Positions 15,582 through 25,178 of a stretch of DNA of 60,000 bases are shown here, piece after piece (the stretch's first letter is position 1; each line of letters starts with the position of its first letter). Below the pieces are notes generated by a model. That model was given only the letters and a program-made list of their open reading frames with translations. It did not search any database and was not told the origin of the DNA. Origin of the DNA: Takakia lepidozioides (lineage: Eukaryota; Streptophyta; Takakiopsida; Takakiales; Takakiaceae); contig CM060733.1 in the NCBI GenBank assembly GCA_030704615.1, positions 374,001-434,000 of the forward strand. Direction: 5' to 3'. The translations under genes and the position numbers were made by a program.

Positions 15582-16836
15582 TTTTTTTCTGCAACTCTGG
15601 TCTTAGTCCACTCACAAACCAAGTCTTCTGTAAACCTGGTGCTGGTACAGCAGCCAGCTTTTTCATCATCAATTCTATCTTTTCCATATACTCCTCAACA
15701 GTTTTATGCTTCTTTTGCTATAACTGTTGTAAACTTCAATATACTTCATCCTCAGTTTTACTTGTCCTGAACCTATTTCGGAATGTTGTATTCAAGCCAT
15801 TCCAGGTTAGGAAATGATTATCAGGAAATCTTGCATACCATTCACTTGCTTTCTTGATAAGTGAACAAGGAAACAATCTCGTCTTGGCATCATCGTCATT
15901 CTCATTGTTCACTATATACATGTGCTCAAATTGGCTAATGTGTACATCGGGATCCCTTTTTCCTGAATATATTGGAAAATATGGTTTTGCCCGTGTTGGT
16001 TGTAACGCCATCTGTGGCCCTACCTTCTGCCCACTGACAGGTGCTTGCACCCTTGCTGGTGCTAGTCCTTCAGGACCTGTTGTTGTTGTGATGGATCTTC
16101 CACCAAGTGGTGGCCCTTGAGCACTCCCTACTACTGGCCCCACGATATTCACAGTATTCCCAGCTCCAGTTGCACTACTTCCCACACTCCATGTCCCCCA
16201 AGAGCCAGATCCAGGCAGCCCGCCTGATCCCCCTGAGCCGACACCTTCGTTGGCCTGTGATCCAAGTGCTCCACTTGATCCAGGTCCAACGGGTTGGGAT
16301 GTCATGGTTGTAGTCTCAACCTCAACTGTTGGGTCTACTTCTTCATACTCTTCCTCTTCCAATTTCTTCTCTCTATTTCCATCCTCCAAGTTCTGCCCTT
16401 GGGTTTCTTCTTCACTCATGTAACTCAACTGCAATGGTGTTGGAGAGTCTGAACTCTCCGTTGGCTCTGCCACATCCTCTCCTTCTTCTTCACCTTCCGT
16501 TTCAGAAACTGGAGTTCTTGCTTTTGGTGTTCCATGCCAACTCTTATCAAAGATTTCTGTCAAATCTTTTATCCAGGAATGTACCTCAGATCTTTCACCT
16601 CGTGATTGATCTTCTTCCCGTACCAATTCCCTTAATCTTTCTTGCAAAAAAAAAAAAGAAGGAGTGGCATCCAACTCTAGTTCTTCCGGTATGGGTGATG
16701 TACTCTCTGATCTTAATGGTGTGAGAGGTCCAGATGATTCCCCTATGTCTATTCCTCTCTCCAGAGATATGGATAATTAGCTTTCAGATAGCTTTCTCTT
16801 TTGTTGAATATCTCTGGCGTCTAGCTTCTCTTTCAT
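15582..16836 (-). pseudogene. Ty3/gypsy gag (capsid part)
   Basis: The frame is open from 16776 to 15739 and continues, with a TGA at 15736 and a TAG at 15718, to a TAA just past the A-run near 15585. The N-terminal third is acidic and low-complexity (E/T/S, then G/S-rich). The C-terminal part is a recognisable retrotransposon gag domain: PCSLIKKASEWYARFPDNHF, WNGLNTTFRNRF, then TVEEYMEKIELMMKKL. An ATG at 16836 could be the start, but a TAA at 16779-16777 follows it in frame, so the start is unresolved. Capsid proteins assemble the virus-like particle. Confidence 0.8.
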
Positions 16837-16864
16837 CACTCATGTCCCATGTCTTTCATTTCTT

Positions 16865-17359
16865 TTAATGTGACAATAACCAAAACTCTCTTCTGTAATA
16901 TCTCTCGTATATGCCTGGGTTTCTTTCAAGCTTCAATGCACCCTTTACTATACTAGAAGTCTCCGTTACCATATAACCATATGGCAAACAAGTCTGGAAA
17001 GCTGTTCTTGGTGTGAGTTTGATCCACAAAATATCATTTGGAATCCAATTCTTTACCAGTACAAGCTCTTCATGCATATGAGTAAAAACATTCACCTTTC
17101 TTTCCTCCCAGCCTTCAAACTCTACTCGCTTAATGGATAACAATGCTATCACATAAACCAGTGTTGGTAACCAACGTGCTCTTCCTCTACAGGCCACCTG
17201 ATAAATCTTTATCACTCCTTTTTCCAGACCCCATTCAGGGTCAGCATCATGCACTCTCTTATGAATGTTTTCATTACAACCGTCTGGCAATTCCAAGAAC
17301 CTCTGAAAGAATCGTTTGGACAATCTTTCCTTCTCAGTTTCACAAGGAATTTGATTCAC
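16865..17359 (-). CDS. ORF1 between PBS and gag of the gypsy element, unknown function
   Basis: A 164-residue open frame (MNQIPCETEKERLS...) lies 70 bp inside the primer-binding-like site and ends with a TAA, in a different frame from gag. It is mixed charged and hydrophobic (W/Y/L-rich, e.g. WLPTLVYVIALLSIKRVEF) and has no motif I recognise. An additional ORF upstream of gag is a known trait of Ogre/Tat elements, which is why it is kept as a gene here. It has no internal stop, unlike gag-pol. Confidence 0.55.
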   Translation of the reverse strand: MNQIPCETEKERLSKRFFQRFLELPDGCNENIHKRVHDADPEWGLEKGVIKIYQVACRGRARWLPTLVYVIALLSIKRVEFEGWEERKVNVFTHMHEELVLVKNWIPNDILWIKLTPRTAFQTCLPYGYMVTETSSIVKGALKLERNPGIYERYYRREFWLLSH

Positions 17360-17430
17360 ATCAAATTCTTTAATTCTCCAACCACCATGATCCTACCAGA
17401 TGCCTGTCACATCTGGTTGTTCATGACCCA

Positions 17431-17452
17431 GTTCCCCAGTATGGTCGCCAAA
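17431..17452 (-). other. Primer-binding-like site of the gypsy element
   Basis: On the minus strand the sequence TTTGGCGACCATACTGGGGA lies just inside a TGTCGCG...-starting LTR-like region (plus-strand start 17453). The pattern TGGCGAC..nnCTGGGGA resembles the tRNA-Arg-type primer sites described for Ogre/Tat elements. The match was made from memory. Confidence 0.5.
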
Positions 17453-18440
17453 TGTCGCGCGGCTTTTACTCACCCATCCCTTCGCTATCCGAGGCGGAAA
17501 CTCCAAGATAGAAGAGTTGGAAATCTCTAAGCACTCAGCCCGCTCAGAACAATCAGTCATGACCTACAGCTAGTGTATCATGGGGGTGTTTCCTATTTGT
17601 TTTCCTTCCCGCATTCATGTTTGCTAGTTACCTTACTGTTGGTAATTAAGTATCAGTTTGCTTCAGCAATCTATCGGATTCCATCAACTCATCCATTCAT
17701 TCCACAGCTTCACTCAGATCTCTCTACACAGTGTGAGTATGAAGTATGTATCAGATTAACATCTATCAAGTATCAGGCTGAAGCCATGGAGTCTCTAATC
17801 TGCTCTACATTACAACTCTACTGCTTGCATTCATCAAGCATCAACAGATCATCCTCCTCCTACTCCGTGTTCTCCCTCTTTCTGCTCAGAGATGTCTTTC
17901 TGCCTCATTTCCCCCAAGTGATGTCTCAAGTCCCCTCAAGAAGTGATCCCCCAGAATTGATCATTTTCCAGTCTTTGCTCCTGGCTTTATCTTCCTACCC
18001 GGTGTTCTAACCGTTTCCCTCACTAACCGTCATCCGTGAACTAACATGCTCCATTCGCAGATGTTGTTCCCCATAGTCGTTCCCTGTCCTGCTATCCGTT
18101 CCCTATGGTCGTAACAGCTGTGTCAAGCTGTGACTGGCTGTGTGAAACTGTGACGGGCTGTGACTGGCTGTGTGGCTGTGACGGGATGTGTTGACTATGA
18201 CTGGCTGTATTGGCTGTGTCGGGCTGTGTCGGCTATGCGAAGCTGTGACGGGCTGTTTGGCTGTGACTGGCTGTGTCGGCTGTGTCGGCTGTGTCGGACT
18301 GTGACGAGCTGTGTTGGCTGTGACGAGCTGTGTCGGACTGTGACGGGCTGTGTTGGACTGTGACGAGCTGTGTTGGCTGTGACGGGCTGTGTCGGACTGT
18401 GACGGGTTGTGTAACCCCCTCCTAAAGTGCGCTGCTGTCA
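17453..18440 (-). repeat. Probable 5' LTR region of the gypsy element
   Basis: The region starts with TG next to the primer-binding-like site, is non-coding, and contains the GGCTGTG-rich array at 18110-18420. Its outer end is not defined because no second LTR copy was found in the window to compare. It could extend to about 18.6 kb. Confidence 0.45.
18110..18420. repeat. GGCTGTGAC/GGCTGTGTC short tandem array
   Basis: About 310 bp of imperfect units of 8-12 bp built on GGCTGTG(A/T)C. The same core makes up the 30-bp array inside the coding region at 10441-10710, suggesting that one array seeded the other. Confidence 0.88.
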
Positions 18441-18960
18441 CCCCTAAGGCTCATGTTGATCTCAGTCTGTGCAAAAATTAAGGGTACCCCACAGATCCCG
18501 TAAAAGTGCCTAAGTCCCAGACAGTCCTCTAACAGACATCCAAAAGGTGCCCATACCGGACCCCGAACGGGTGATGTGCTTGCCAAGGTACATTTCACCC
18601 GTCTTGGTGGCCGGGGGTGTGCTCAACTAAGCATCCAACTCGGCAACAACCTCCCGAATAGGAGAGCTGGATGAGCCGGCCCCTGGCGCATCGAAGATGT
18701 GGACAAGAGGGGGGGTACTGGCCTCGAGGGGCAGACGAGCCCTCTGGCTGCGGCTGTCGATGGGGCTAGTTAGCCGTGAGACGCCCTGACGCGTCACACG
18801 TGCCGGCAGAGCAAATGGATTGTCCGCCCATTTCTTTGGGGCAGGGGACTTCTTCTCTTTCCCCATAAGTTGGCACATGTCATGCAAACCCACAAGTTGG
18901 CCTCATTAGGAACATTCCAGATCAAAAACAAAAAAAGCCAAGCATGTCGGGGGCTGAGAG
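18441..18960. other. No gene recognised; short minus-strand ORF
   Basis: A GC-richer stretch. A minus-strand frame at 18893-18627 (88 codons, P/S/R-rich with SPAPKKWADNPFALPARV) looks like the end of a longer coding sequence but matches nothing I know. A tandem duplication of about 20 bp (GCCAACTT[g/a]TGGG) lies at 18862-18905. Confidence 0.4.
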
Positions 18961-19186
18961 CAGCAAGTGCTCGGGGTCTCGAGAGGGGGCAACAAAGAGA
19001 AAAGAAAAAGGTGGGGGGGAGGGGGAGTGACTGAGCACCACCACCAGCTGCTGAGCACCACGGGCTCACCCCCCCCTTTTTTTTTTTTTTTTTGTTGGTT
19101 TCCTGATCTCTCCCTCTCTCTGTCCCTTTCTGTCCCTCTGTCCCTCTCCCTCTCTCTCCCTCTCTCTGTCCCTCTCTGTCCCTCTG

Positions 19187-19217
<31 letters not shown>

Positions 19218-19235
19218 CCCTCCCTCTTTTTTTTG
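18960..19235. repeat. Fold-back-like low-complexity repeat, copy 1
   Basis: Purine-rich left arm (GAGAGGGGGCAACAAAG..., G-tract, GAGTGACTGAGCA), a short centre, then a C/T-tract and a long CT-microsatellite (19105-19225). The same modules recur at 22190-22365, there with a clear inverted centre. The microsatellite opens spurious frames on both strands. Confidence 0.7.
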
Positions 19236-19273
19236 CTGTTCACAAAAGTAAACAAACCACAAGGGAGAGAGGG

Positions 19274-20000
19274 TGCAGAAAAAGTTAAAAGATTGTACTC
19301 ATAAGACGTTGTTTGCCGTAGCCTTGTGGCCATTGACCCCGCGCCCAGTTTGAGCGGAAACAAAAGGGACAGAACCTACCTCTGTCAAGGGCTGACGTTG
19401 GTAGTAAGATTTACCTTCATATATAGAATTAATCTGGGTTTTCCAGATATCCTCTAGAAATCCCTTTACACAAGCATCAAACTGCCGTGTGTGATTTGCC
19501 CAATAACTAGGCCTCAGGAGGGCCTGGGCTTTTGGCTCAGCCTTGAGACTTTCAAAGTTGGTAAACAGAGGTACAGGCACAATTCCCTTGATAGATTTGA
19601 AGAGAACGTCTCTTTGGTGAGAGAACCCCGGACAGTGTATCAGAAAATGTGTATTGTCTTCAAATTGCCCACACAACGGGCAACTCTCCCTTTCCTCTCT
19701 GCTTCTGTTTGTTGTTCAAAGGTAGGCTTCCTGCCCTGAGTTTAAATTTCAGTCTAGTGCCAAGAGTGGGTAGACCCTTGAGGTCATCCAAGATGTCCTC
19801 CCCCATGTCACTGACTGGAAACAAGTTCAGGGAAGTTTTTTGCCTAACTCATGGCAACAAACATGGCTTTGGACACTACAGCCTCTAAGTCAGATTTCTC
19901 AACCCATATTGCAGATCCGTACTCCAAGGCAGGTCTAATAATGCGACAAAGCATGGTTTTCTTAACCTCAGAGTTGACCCCTCTGCAGAAAAAGTTAAAA
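19274..20000 (-). mobile_element. 5'-truncated LINE insertion with 17-bp target-site duplication
   Basis: The identical 17-mer TGCAGAAAAAGTTAAAA occurs at 19274-19290 and 19984-20000. Between them is about 693 bp of minus-strand LINE sequence: the RT end (GVNSEVKKTML, RPALEYGSAIWV), frameshifted parts, and a zinc-binding C-terminus (CGQFEDNTHFLIHCPG). This is what target-primed reverse transcription leaves. The insertion belongs to the same family as the remnant at 5.46-6.32 kb and is better preserved, so it is probably younger, although internal frameshifts show it is dead. Confidence 0.8.
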
Positions 20001-22180
20001 AGAGAGAGGGAAGATATACACGTCAAGTCAAGACATGGACAAGACCCATAAGGGTCATTGTCAATTAAAGACATAAACAGCCCTGGATAGGGCACTATCT
20101 CACATTTCCAGTCTTGTCAAATCATCCCAAAAAGACACCACCCAATTATCCAAGACAAAACAGGGTGGGAGGGTGGGGTTTGTTCTTGTGTGGGACAAGA
20201 TAAGATATTGTTGTCCCTGTGCATGCTGCAAGGCCTCTTGGTTCAGCCTGTACATATACCAGCAGCCTACCAATTCAGCCATGAATTATGGCATGTCATG
20301 CATCAGCCAAGGCAAAAGGATCAGCCTGCATTTTGTCAGAATCTCAGTATCCCATCAAGCAGTCCAACTTGATCCAGATGAAGTAGATTCCATATCATTT
20401 GTATTCACCCCGAGACATGTGATCATACAAGGTATCAAGGGAATGTGAATGCAGCCTGCCAGATTGCAGGTTCAAGATTTGTACCAACAAACAGCATGAA
20501 CAGCCGAGATCCAGCCTCTTTTGTATAAAAAACAGATGGCAGGTCATAGGCCTGATGTCATGACAGATCCAAAACAGTAGGTAGGATTCCATTGCAGCTT
20601 ACCATCCTCATCCTTCAAGAGTTCCATGCTAAAGACATGCAAAAAACACCTTACTACGATCCAGTACACATCAGAAATGGGCCTGACAAGGAGCAGGGCA
20701 GTACCCTACCAGGCTGTCGCCTAAAACTTCAAGGCCATCAGATCCATAGTTACCCAAAACCGCCAAAAACATACCACCAAAAACCAGATCCTCTTTGGCC
20801 AAAATAACTTACAACCTAGCTTAGTAATCCACAGGTTGTGCTGTCAAAGATTAAAAGGTAGGGTATAGTTTGTATGCAAGCCTCAGGAAACAAGCCCGTC
20901 AGGCCGAGCTGCGCATCGGCGGCAGAACGACAAAGGCCAGAAAGCAGGCTGGAGCAATGCAAGTCAAGGGCAGCTGGGTTGAAGTCGGGGCTGCAGTCAT
21001 TAACCGCCTCACAGTGCGCACAACCCTAGGTCTCCTCACCCCATATCCCAATCTGCATGCTCAAGAAACTTCAAAGTAGGTGAGGATCCTCACCTAGTCC
21101 CATCACAAGCCCCCACAAAAACCAACAGATTAGTGAGGATTGTGGAACCCCAGGTGAATCACAGACCCTCACACTTGTCATCGATGTCAACTAAGAAACT
21201 CAAAAGCAAGAGAAAGAGATAAGAACATGAGAATCCCTAAACTCCAAAGGCACCTTAAGCGATTGGGGAAGAGGGTTATGCGCCATCGCCACCCGCAGCA
21301 AGCCGTCTCCACAAAGCATATACGCAATGAAGCAAAGCAGGCACAAACGCAAGGCACTAGAAGAGAGGGAGAGAACTTCCCATCATAAGCATTCTTGCTA
21401 AGCACAGAAAAAGCCAGAGGAGGGAAGATGCCACTGCTTTCATAGCAGTGTTTCCCGCTGCAAAAGAGACAATGCGCCGCCTTCGCGCCCCCCCAGGCGC
21501 TCGTCTAGCATGGGTACGACGCCACAAACGGGGCAGCCACCGAAGCACGCCCGCCATAACATTCTCCTCGCGAGCTCAGAAGCACATCGCGTGCTTCTGA
21601 CAGCGGGAGAGACGACATAGGGTTGTCCCCTGATTTTTCATCCGCGGATGAAAAACGGTAGGACGAGTCCATAAACCCTGACGGATTTCATCCGTAGCAA
21701 GGTAAAAAATAGGTTTTGGGGTGGGGTTAGGGTTTCCACCGTAATGAATCATAATTAGGGGTAGTAAAGATCAATTCCATGTCATAATCACATCACCCAT
21801 AGACAACACACATGTGTCAGGATGAAAAAGTAGGGAATATCATCCGTGGCAACGCCTTACCTCCATCTAGGTAATTCTATCATTCCTTTCCAGACCATCC
21901 GGTATGGATAACAAGAGTCAATAAAAGAGGAATGAAAAATTATCACCCTGGTAGTTTTTCATCCGGTACGGATGGAAAAACAGGATGCTGTTGGCAACCT
22001 CTATAGAGGTAATTCTTTTCTTCCATGGTGACTCATCCGGTATGGATGAGAGTCAATAGAGGAGGAATGAAAAGGCCAAAAGAACCATCCTAGAGGTAAT
22101 TCAGTGTCCATCCTGGTGGCTCATCCGGTATGGATGAAAAAACCTGATAGAGGAACAAAAAATCCACACTGATAGCAAAC
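20001..22180. other. No gene recognised; dispersed CATCCGG palindromes in the right half
   Basis: I see no credible exon here. From about 21630 the sequence contains repeated imperfect palindromes built on CATCCGGTATGGATG, annotated separately. A G/C-rich patch lies at 20890-21000. Confidence 0.5.
21634..22140. repeat. Cluster of CATCC...GGATG palindromes
   Basis: A perfect 22-bp palindrome at 21634-21655 (five T, CATCCGCGGATG, five A) is followed by related imperfect copies at 21896-21909, 21955-21980, 22033-22050 and 22121-22140, with partial copies at 21679-21697 and 21838-21855. The intervals also share short phrases (GAGGTAATTC, AGTCAATA..AGGAATGAAAA), so this is a diverged tandem repeat of roughly 60-100 bp whose best-kept part is the palindrome. 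Weaker forms continue to about 22700. Confidence 0.75.
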
Positions 22181-22189
22181 TGCCAATTC

Positions 22190-22365
22190 CCAATAGAGAG
22201 GGAGACAGAGGGAGAGAGGGGGCAACAAAGAAAAAACAAAAAGGTGGGGGGGGGGGAGTGACTGAGCAGTTGCTACTCAGTCACTCCCCCCCCCCCCCCT
22301 TCCTCTTTTTCTTTTTCTTTCCTGATCTCTCCCTCTCTCTCCCTCTCTCCCTCTCCCTCTATAAC
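22190..22365. repeat. Fold-back repeat, copy 2, with hairpin centre
   Basis: A G-tract and GAGTGACTGAG (22256-22266) are mirrored by CTCAGTCACTC and a C-tract (22276-22286 onward) around a 9-bp loop. Outer arms are GA-rich on the left and CT-rich on the right, so the whole unit can fold back. It shares its left half almost word for word with 18985-19040. Confidence 0.8.
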
Positions 22366-25178
22366 TCTTTGGATTTCATCTGTCCTTAACCTTTTGAGGT
22401 TATTTAGTTTTTCATCCCAACATTTTTCATCCAAATCTGGATGATATTATTATAGGATGATGAAACTTAATGTACAGAAAGCTTGGTTTACCATCTATTT
22501 CTTTCATCTAAACTGGATGAACTACATGAATAATGGTTACCTATTTTAAAATCCAAGAGATAATAAAACTACCATCATAAATGATGGCAGTTATTAAACC
22601 TAAGCCTATACCATAACCCTAAAAGATACCTTTTTATTGGATGTCATCCATTGACAAAGTGCTTCTCTTGATAAAATGTGATTTTTCATCCACCCTGGAT
22701 GAGAAATCGGGAAGTTATGCCCTAAGCACGCCGACACATTTCACAGCATTGAACTCGTGCTTCAGTGAACCTTGATGATGCGCCGCGTAAACCTGCTCCC
22801 CTGCTGCTACATGGTACTCGTGATGGCTGGCTCTTGGGATGCGCATTGGCGGTTAGGTAGATTCCTCTTTGGCAGACGACAAAGCTCAGAAACTCATGGT
22901 TCTTTATTTTGCAGCGGCGCTTTTACTCCTCGTTGGGAAGTACTCTATCCCTATTTATCTACAGATTACATGTTGCTCTCTTTTTGTATGAGCCATTCTC
23001 TATCTGTGAACGCTTCTACTTTGATTGCGTTCTGTTGGAGACGATCTGTTGGACGCCATGGCGCAGGGCATACCACAAACACTCAAGGTTTTTTGAGTTT
23101 ACCCTTGCTTGAATTGTGATCTGTACATGCTTTAGAACCCAACACTGACATGGATAGCGACTGTGAAGACCTGCCACTCACCTGCTGCATCCTCACTAAC
23201 ACACATCGTTATGTGGTGGTTTTTGGGACGGGCACAGGTGAGGGTCTTCACTTGTCTTGATTTCTTGAAGCTTGCAGCTCTTGTTCTTGCAAATGTGGAT
23301 ACTGCTGCTGCCTAAGCTGCTGATGCCATTTGCAGTTTCAAACTGCCACCATGCTGCTTCAGACCTGCTCCAAGATGGCTCCAATGAGGATCTGCTTCTC
23401 TCCTTACCCCTGTTTCTGGTTTTTTACAACCACATTTGCATGTGTAGGAGTTAAGCTATGAAGAGTACAAGGGTACAAAATAGCAGTTATTACTCTGACT
23501 GCTTTGATACTTGGCTCTGAAATGAAACTTCTTGGTATGACTTTGATGGATCCAAATGATAAGCTTTGATAGATAACACACATTCTTCAAGGCCCTCATA
23601 TCATTTTGGTTTCATGGCTTGATAACAAACAGGGGTTTCTGAGCTGCGATTGCACTAAGTCAGAATCTGAAGTATCATTCAAAGACGAATCACATTGAAG
23701 TGCAATATCACTACATACGAGAAGTTGTATGCAAGGGAGAGATCAAGGTGATCTATTGTGCTACAGGAGATATGGTTGCGGAAGTTTTGATGAAGAGTCT
23801 ACCAAAAACAAAACACATCAAGTGTTTAGCCTTACTTGGTGTCTCTTCTCCAAAAACAAACGAAATAGCTCAATGATATGGTTTAATTGAGTGAGAGTGT
23901 TGGAAATAATTAAACATATCTAGAAGACTAAAAGTCTTGAAGGCCAAAGGCTTAGAAGTCTAAAAGACTATCTTGTTTAACTCACCTTTGGAAGGTGAAT
24001 GGCTAGAAGGTGGATGGTCACCATAGTGGAAGTGGAAGTGGAAGTGACCAAGTAGGACTTCCTAGAGACCTTCTTGTACAAGCTCAGGGGTGAAGCTACT
24101 AGTCTAAGTGTAAGAGTATGATGGTGGCTTCTATGGTTGGGAGGAGAGCTTTAGTTTTAGCTTTAGTCTAAGACTTAGTTCTTGTTCATGTTCTTGCTCA
24201 ATTCTAACACTTCCACCGGTGCAGGTTGCCTTCGATAAACCTGTGTTTGCCAGCACCCTGAGTTCTTAGCTGAACTATGAAATCCTGGATGAGATGTCCG
24301 GGTGGAGAGTGCTTGTGAGAGATGTAGGTATGGCAAATGGGGACTGATGCACCAAAATTGCTCTAACCAAGTGCAAATGCCTATCAAACAAAATGTAGTC
24401 TCTGGAAGGTAATAATAGCACGACCCACTCGGCATGGTCCTCTTGAAGAGAACTTCTTTTCAAAGCGAAGGTTTTTTCATTATCGCAGAGATATAGCCAA
24501 AATCTTGACTAAGAGCTTCTTGATTTCTACAGATTCCAATTTCCCATAGTCAGAATACAACATAATGACATTCTGGAAAGAACTCGAACTGATGCTCCAA
24601 CTACAACTATAAAGTTAATGATCCCACTTATTTTACAAGAGGGCTCCAAGCGCTACAAGTGTCACAGTCTCTCCCCCTCTTTGCTCCACCATATTTAGCA
24701 CGGAGTTTGTGGACAGAAGGCTCCACCAAACAAAGCCTAATGAGTAAATTTTCTTCCACTCCAAGCTTGTATGCTTGTATAATGTATTGTATGCTTGTAT
24801 ATATGCTGCATCATCTTCAGAGCAGAAAACTTCTTTAGTACTAGATCTATACTAGTGCTCAGGTCTCCAATATTAATTGTTCTCGAGATGTCTTTCCGCC
24901 GGCCTCCATACTCCGTGACACAATGTTCAGTATCATATTCTCTGAACCCCTTTTCACTATACTTTTTGTTTTATGTACTACAGGAGGACAAGAAATCTTC
25001 AAGTTTTCGGAGTTGTTATACTATAAACGATATATGTACTTCACCTGTAGAGATTAGCTGCAGGTTGTGGAGCAGGCATGACCTGATGATTCTATTGATC
25101 ATGGATGAAGCCTGGTTACCCCTATTCTAGAACTCTCTCCGTGTACACCTTGGTTTTCACCTTGTCAGCTTCCTCTCT
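22366..25178. other. No gene recognised; one LTR-like unit
   Basis: Apart from the LTR-like unit at 23898-24209, nothing here reads as coding. Plus-strand frames near 22772-23119 have no recognisable motif. The right end is the 3' flank of the patatin-like gene. Confidence 0.5.
23898..24209. repeat. Possible solo LTR (TGTTGGAA...TTCTAACA)
   Basis: A 312-bp non-coding unit has near-perfect short terminal inverted repeats, TGTTGGAA at the left and TTCTAACA at the right, as copia-type LTRs often do. It contains purine-rich tandem GGAAGT units near 24030. Flanking 5-mers (GAGAG and CTTCC) do not match, so a target duplication is not visible and the call is tentative. Confidence 0.35.

Larger units (their letters stand above)
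6380..18440 (-). mobile_element. Ty3/gypsy retrotransposon, non-chromovirus (Tat/Athila-like), decayed and apparently 3'-truncated
   Basis: Reading on the minus strand: LTR-like region (from 17453 rightward), primer-binding-like site (17452-17431), ORF1, gag, CCHC knuckle, protease, RT, RNase H, integrase, then a very long downstream extension. The order PR-RT-RH-INT is that of Ty3/gypsy. An ORF before gag, a PBS-like TTGGCGACC...CTGGGGA and no chromodomain suggest the Tat/Ogre/Athila group; that placement is inference. No second LTR copy was found on the left before the LINE remnant at 6.3 kb, so the 3' end seems lost. The right outer boundary, somewhere around 18.4-18.6 kb, is not resolved. 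Twelve stops and at least two frameshifts interrupt the main frame, so the copy cannot be autonomous. Confidence 0.85.

Noticed and set aside
6637-15740. Stop-codon readthrough or an altered genetic code in the gypsy element
   Set aside because: The neighbouring host genes use the standard code, and frameshifts accompany the stops. Mutational decay explains both.
18906-19262. Open frames on both strands in the CT/GA-rich tract
   Set aside because: They are products of a microsatellite (runs of RERERE or SLSLSL type) with no conserved domain.
21720-21740. Telomere-like GGGTTAGGGTTT sequence
   Set aside because: Only about one and a half units; not an array.
22772-23119. 115-codon plus-strand ORF
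   Set aside because: No motif, no homology recognised, and overlapping frames are equally open.
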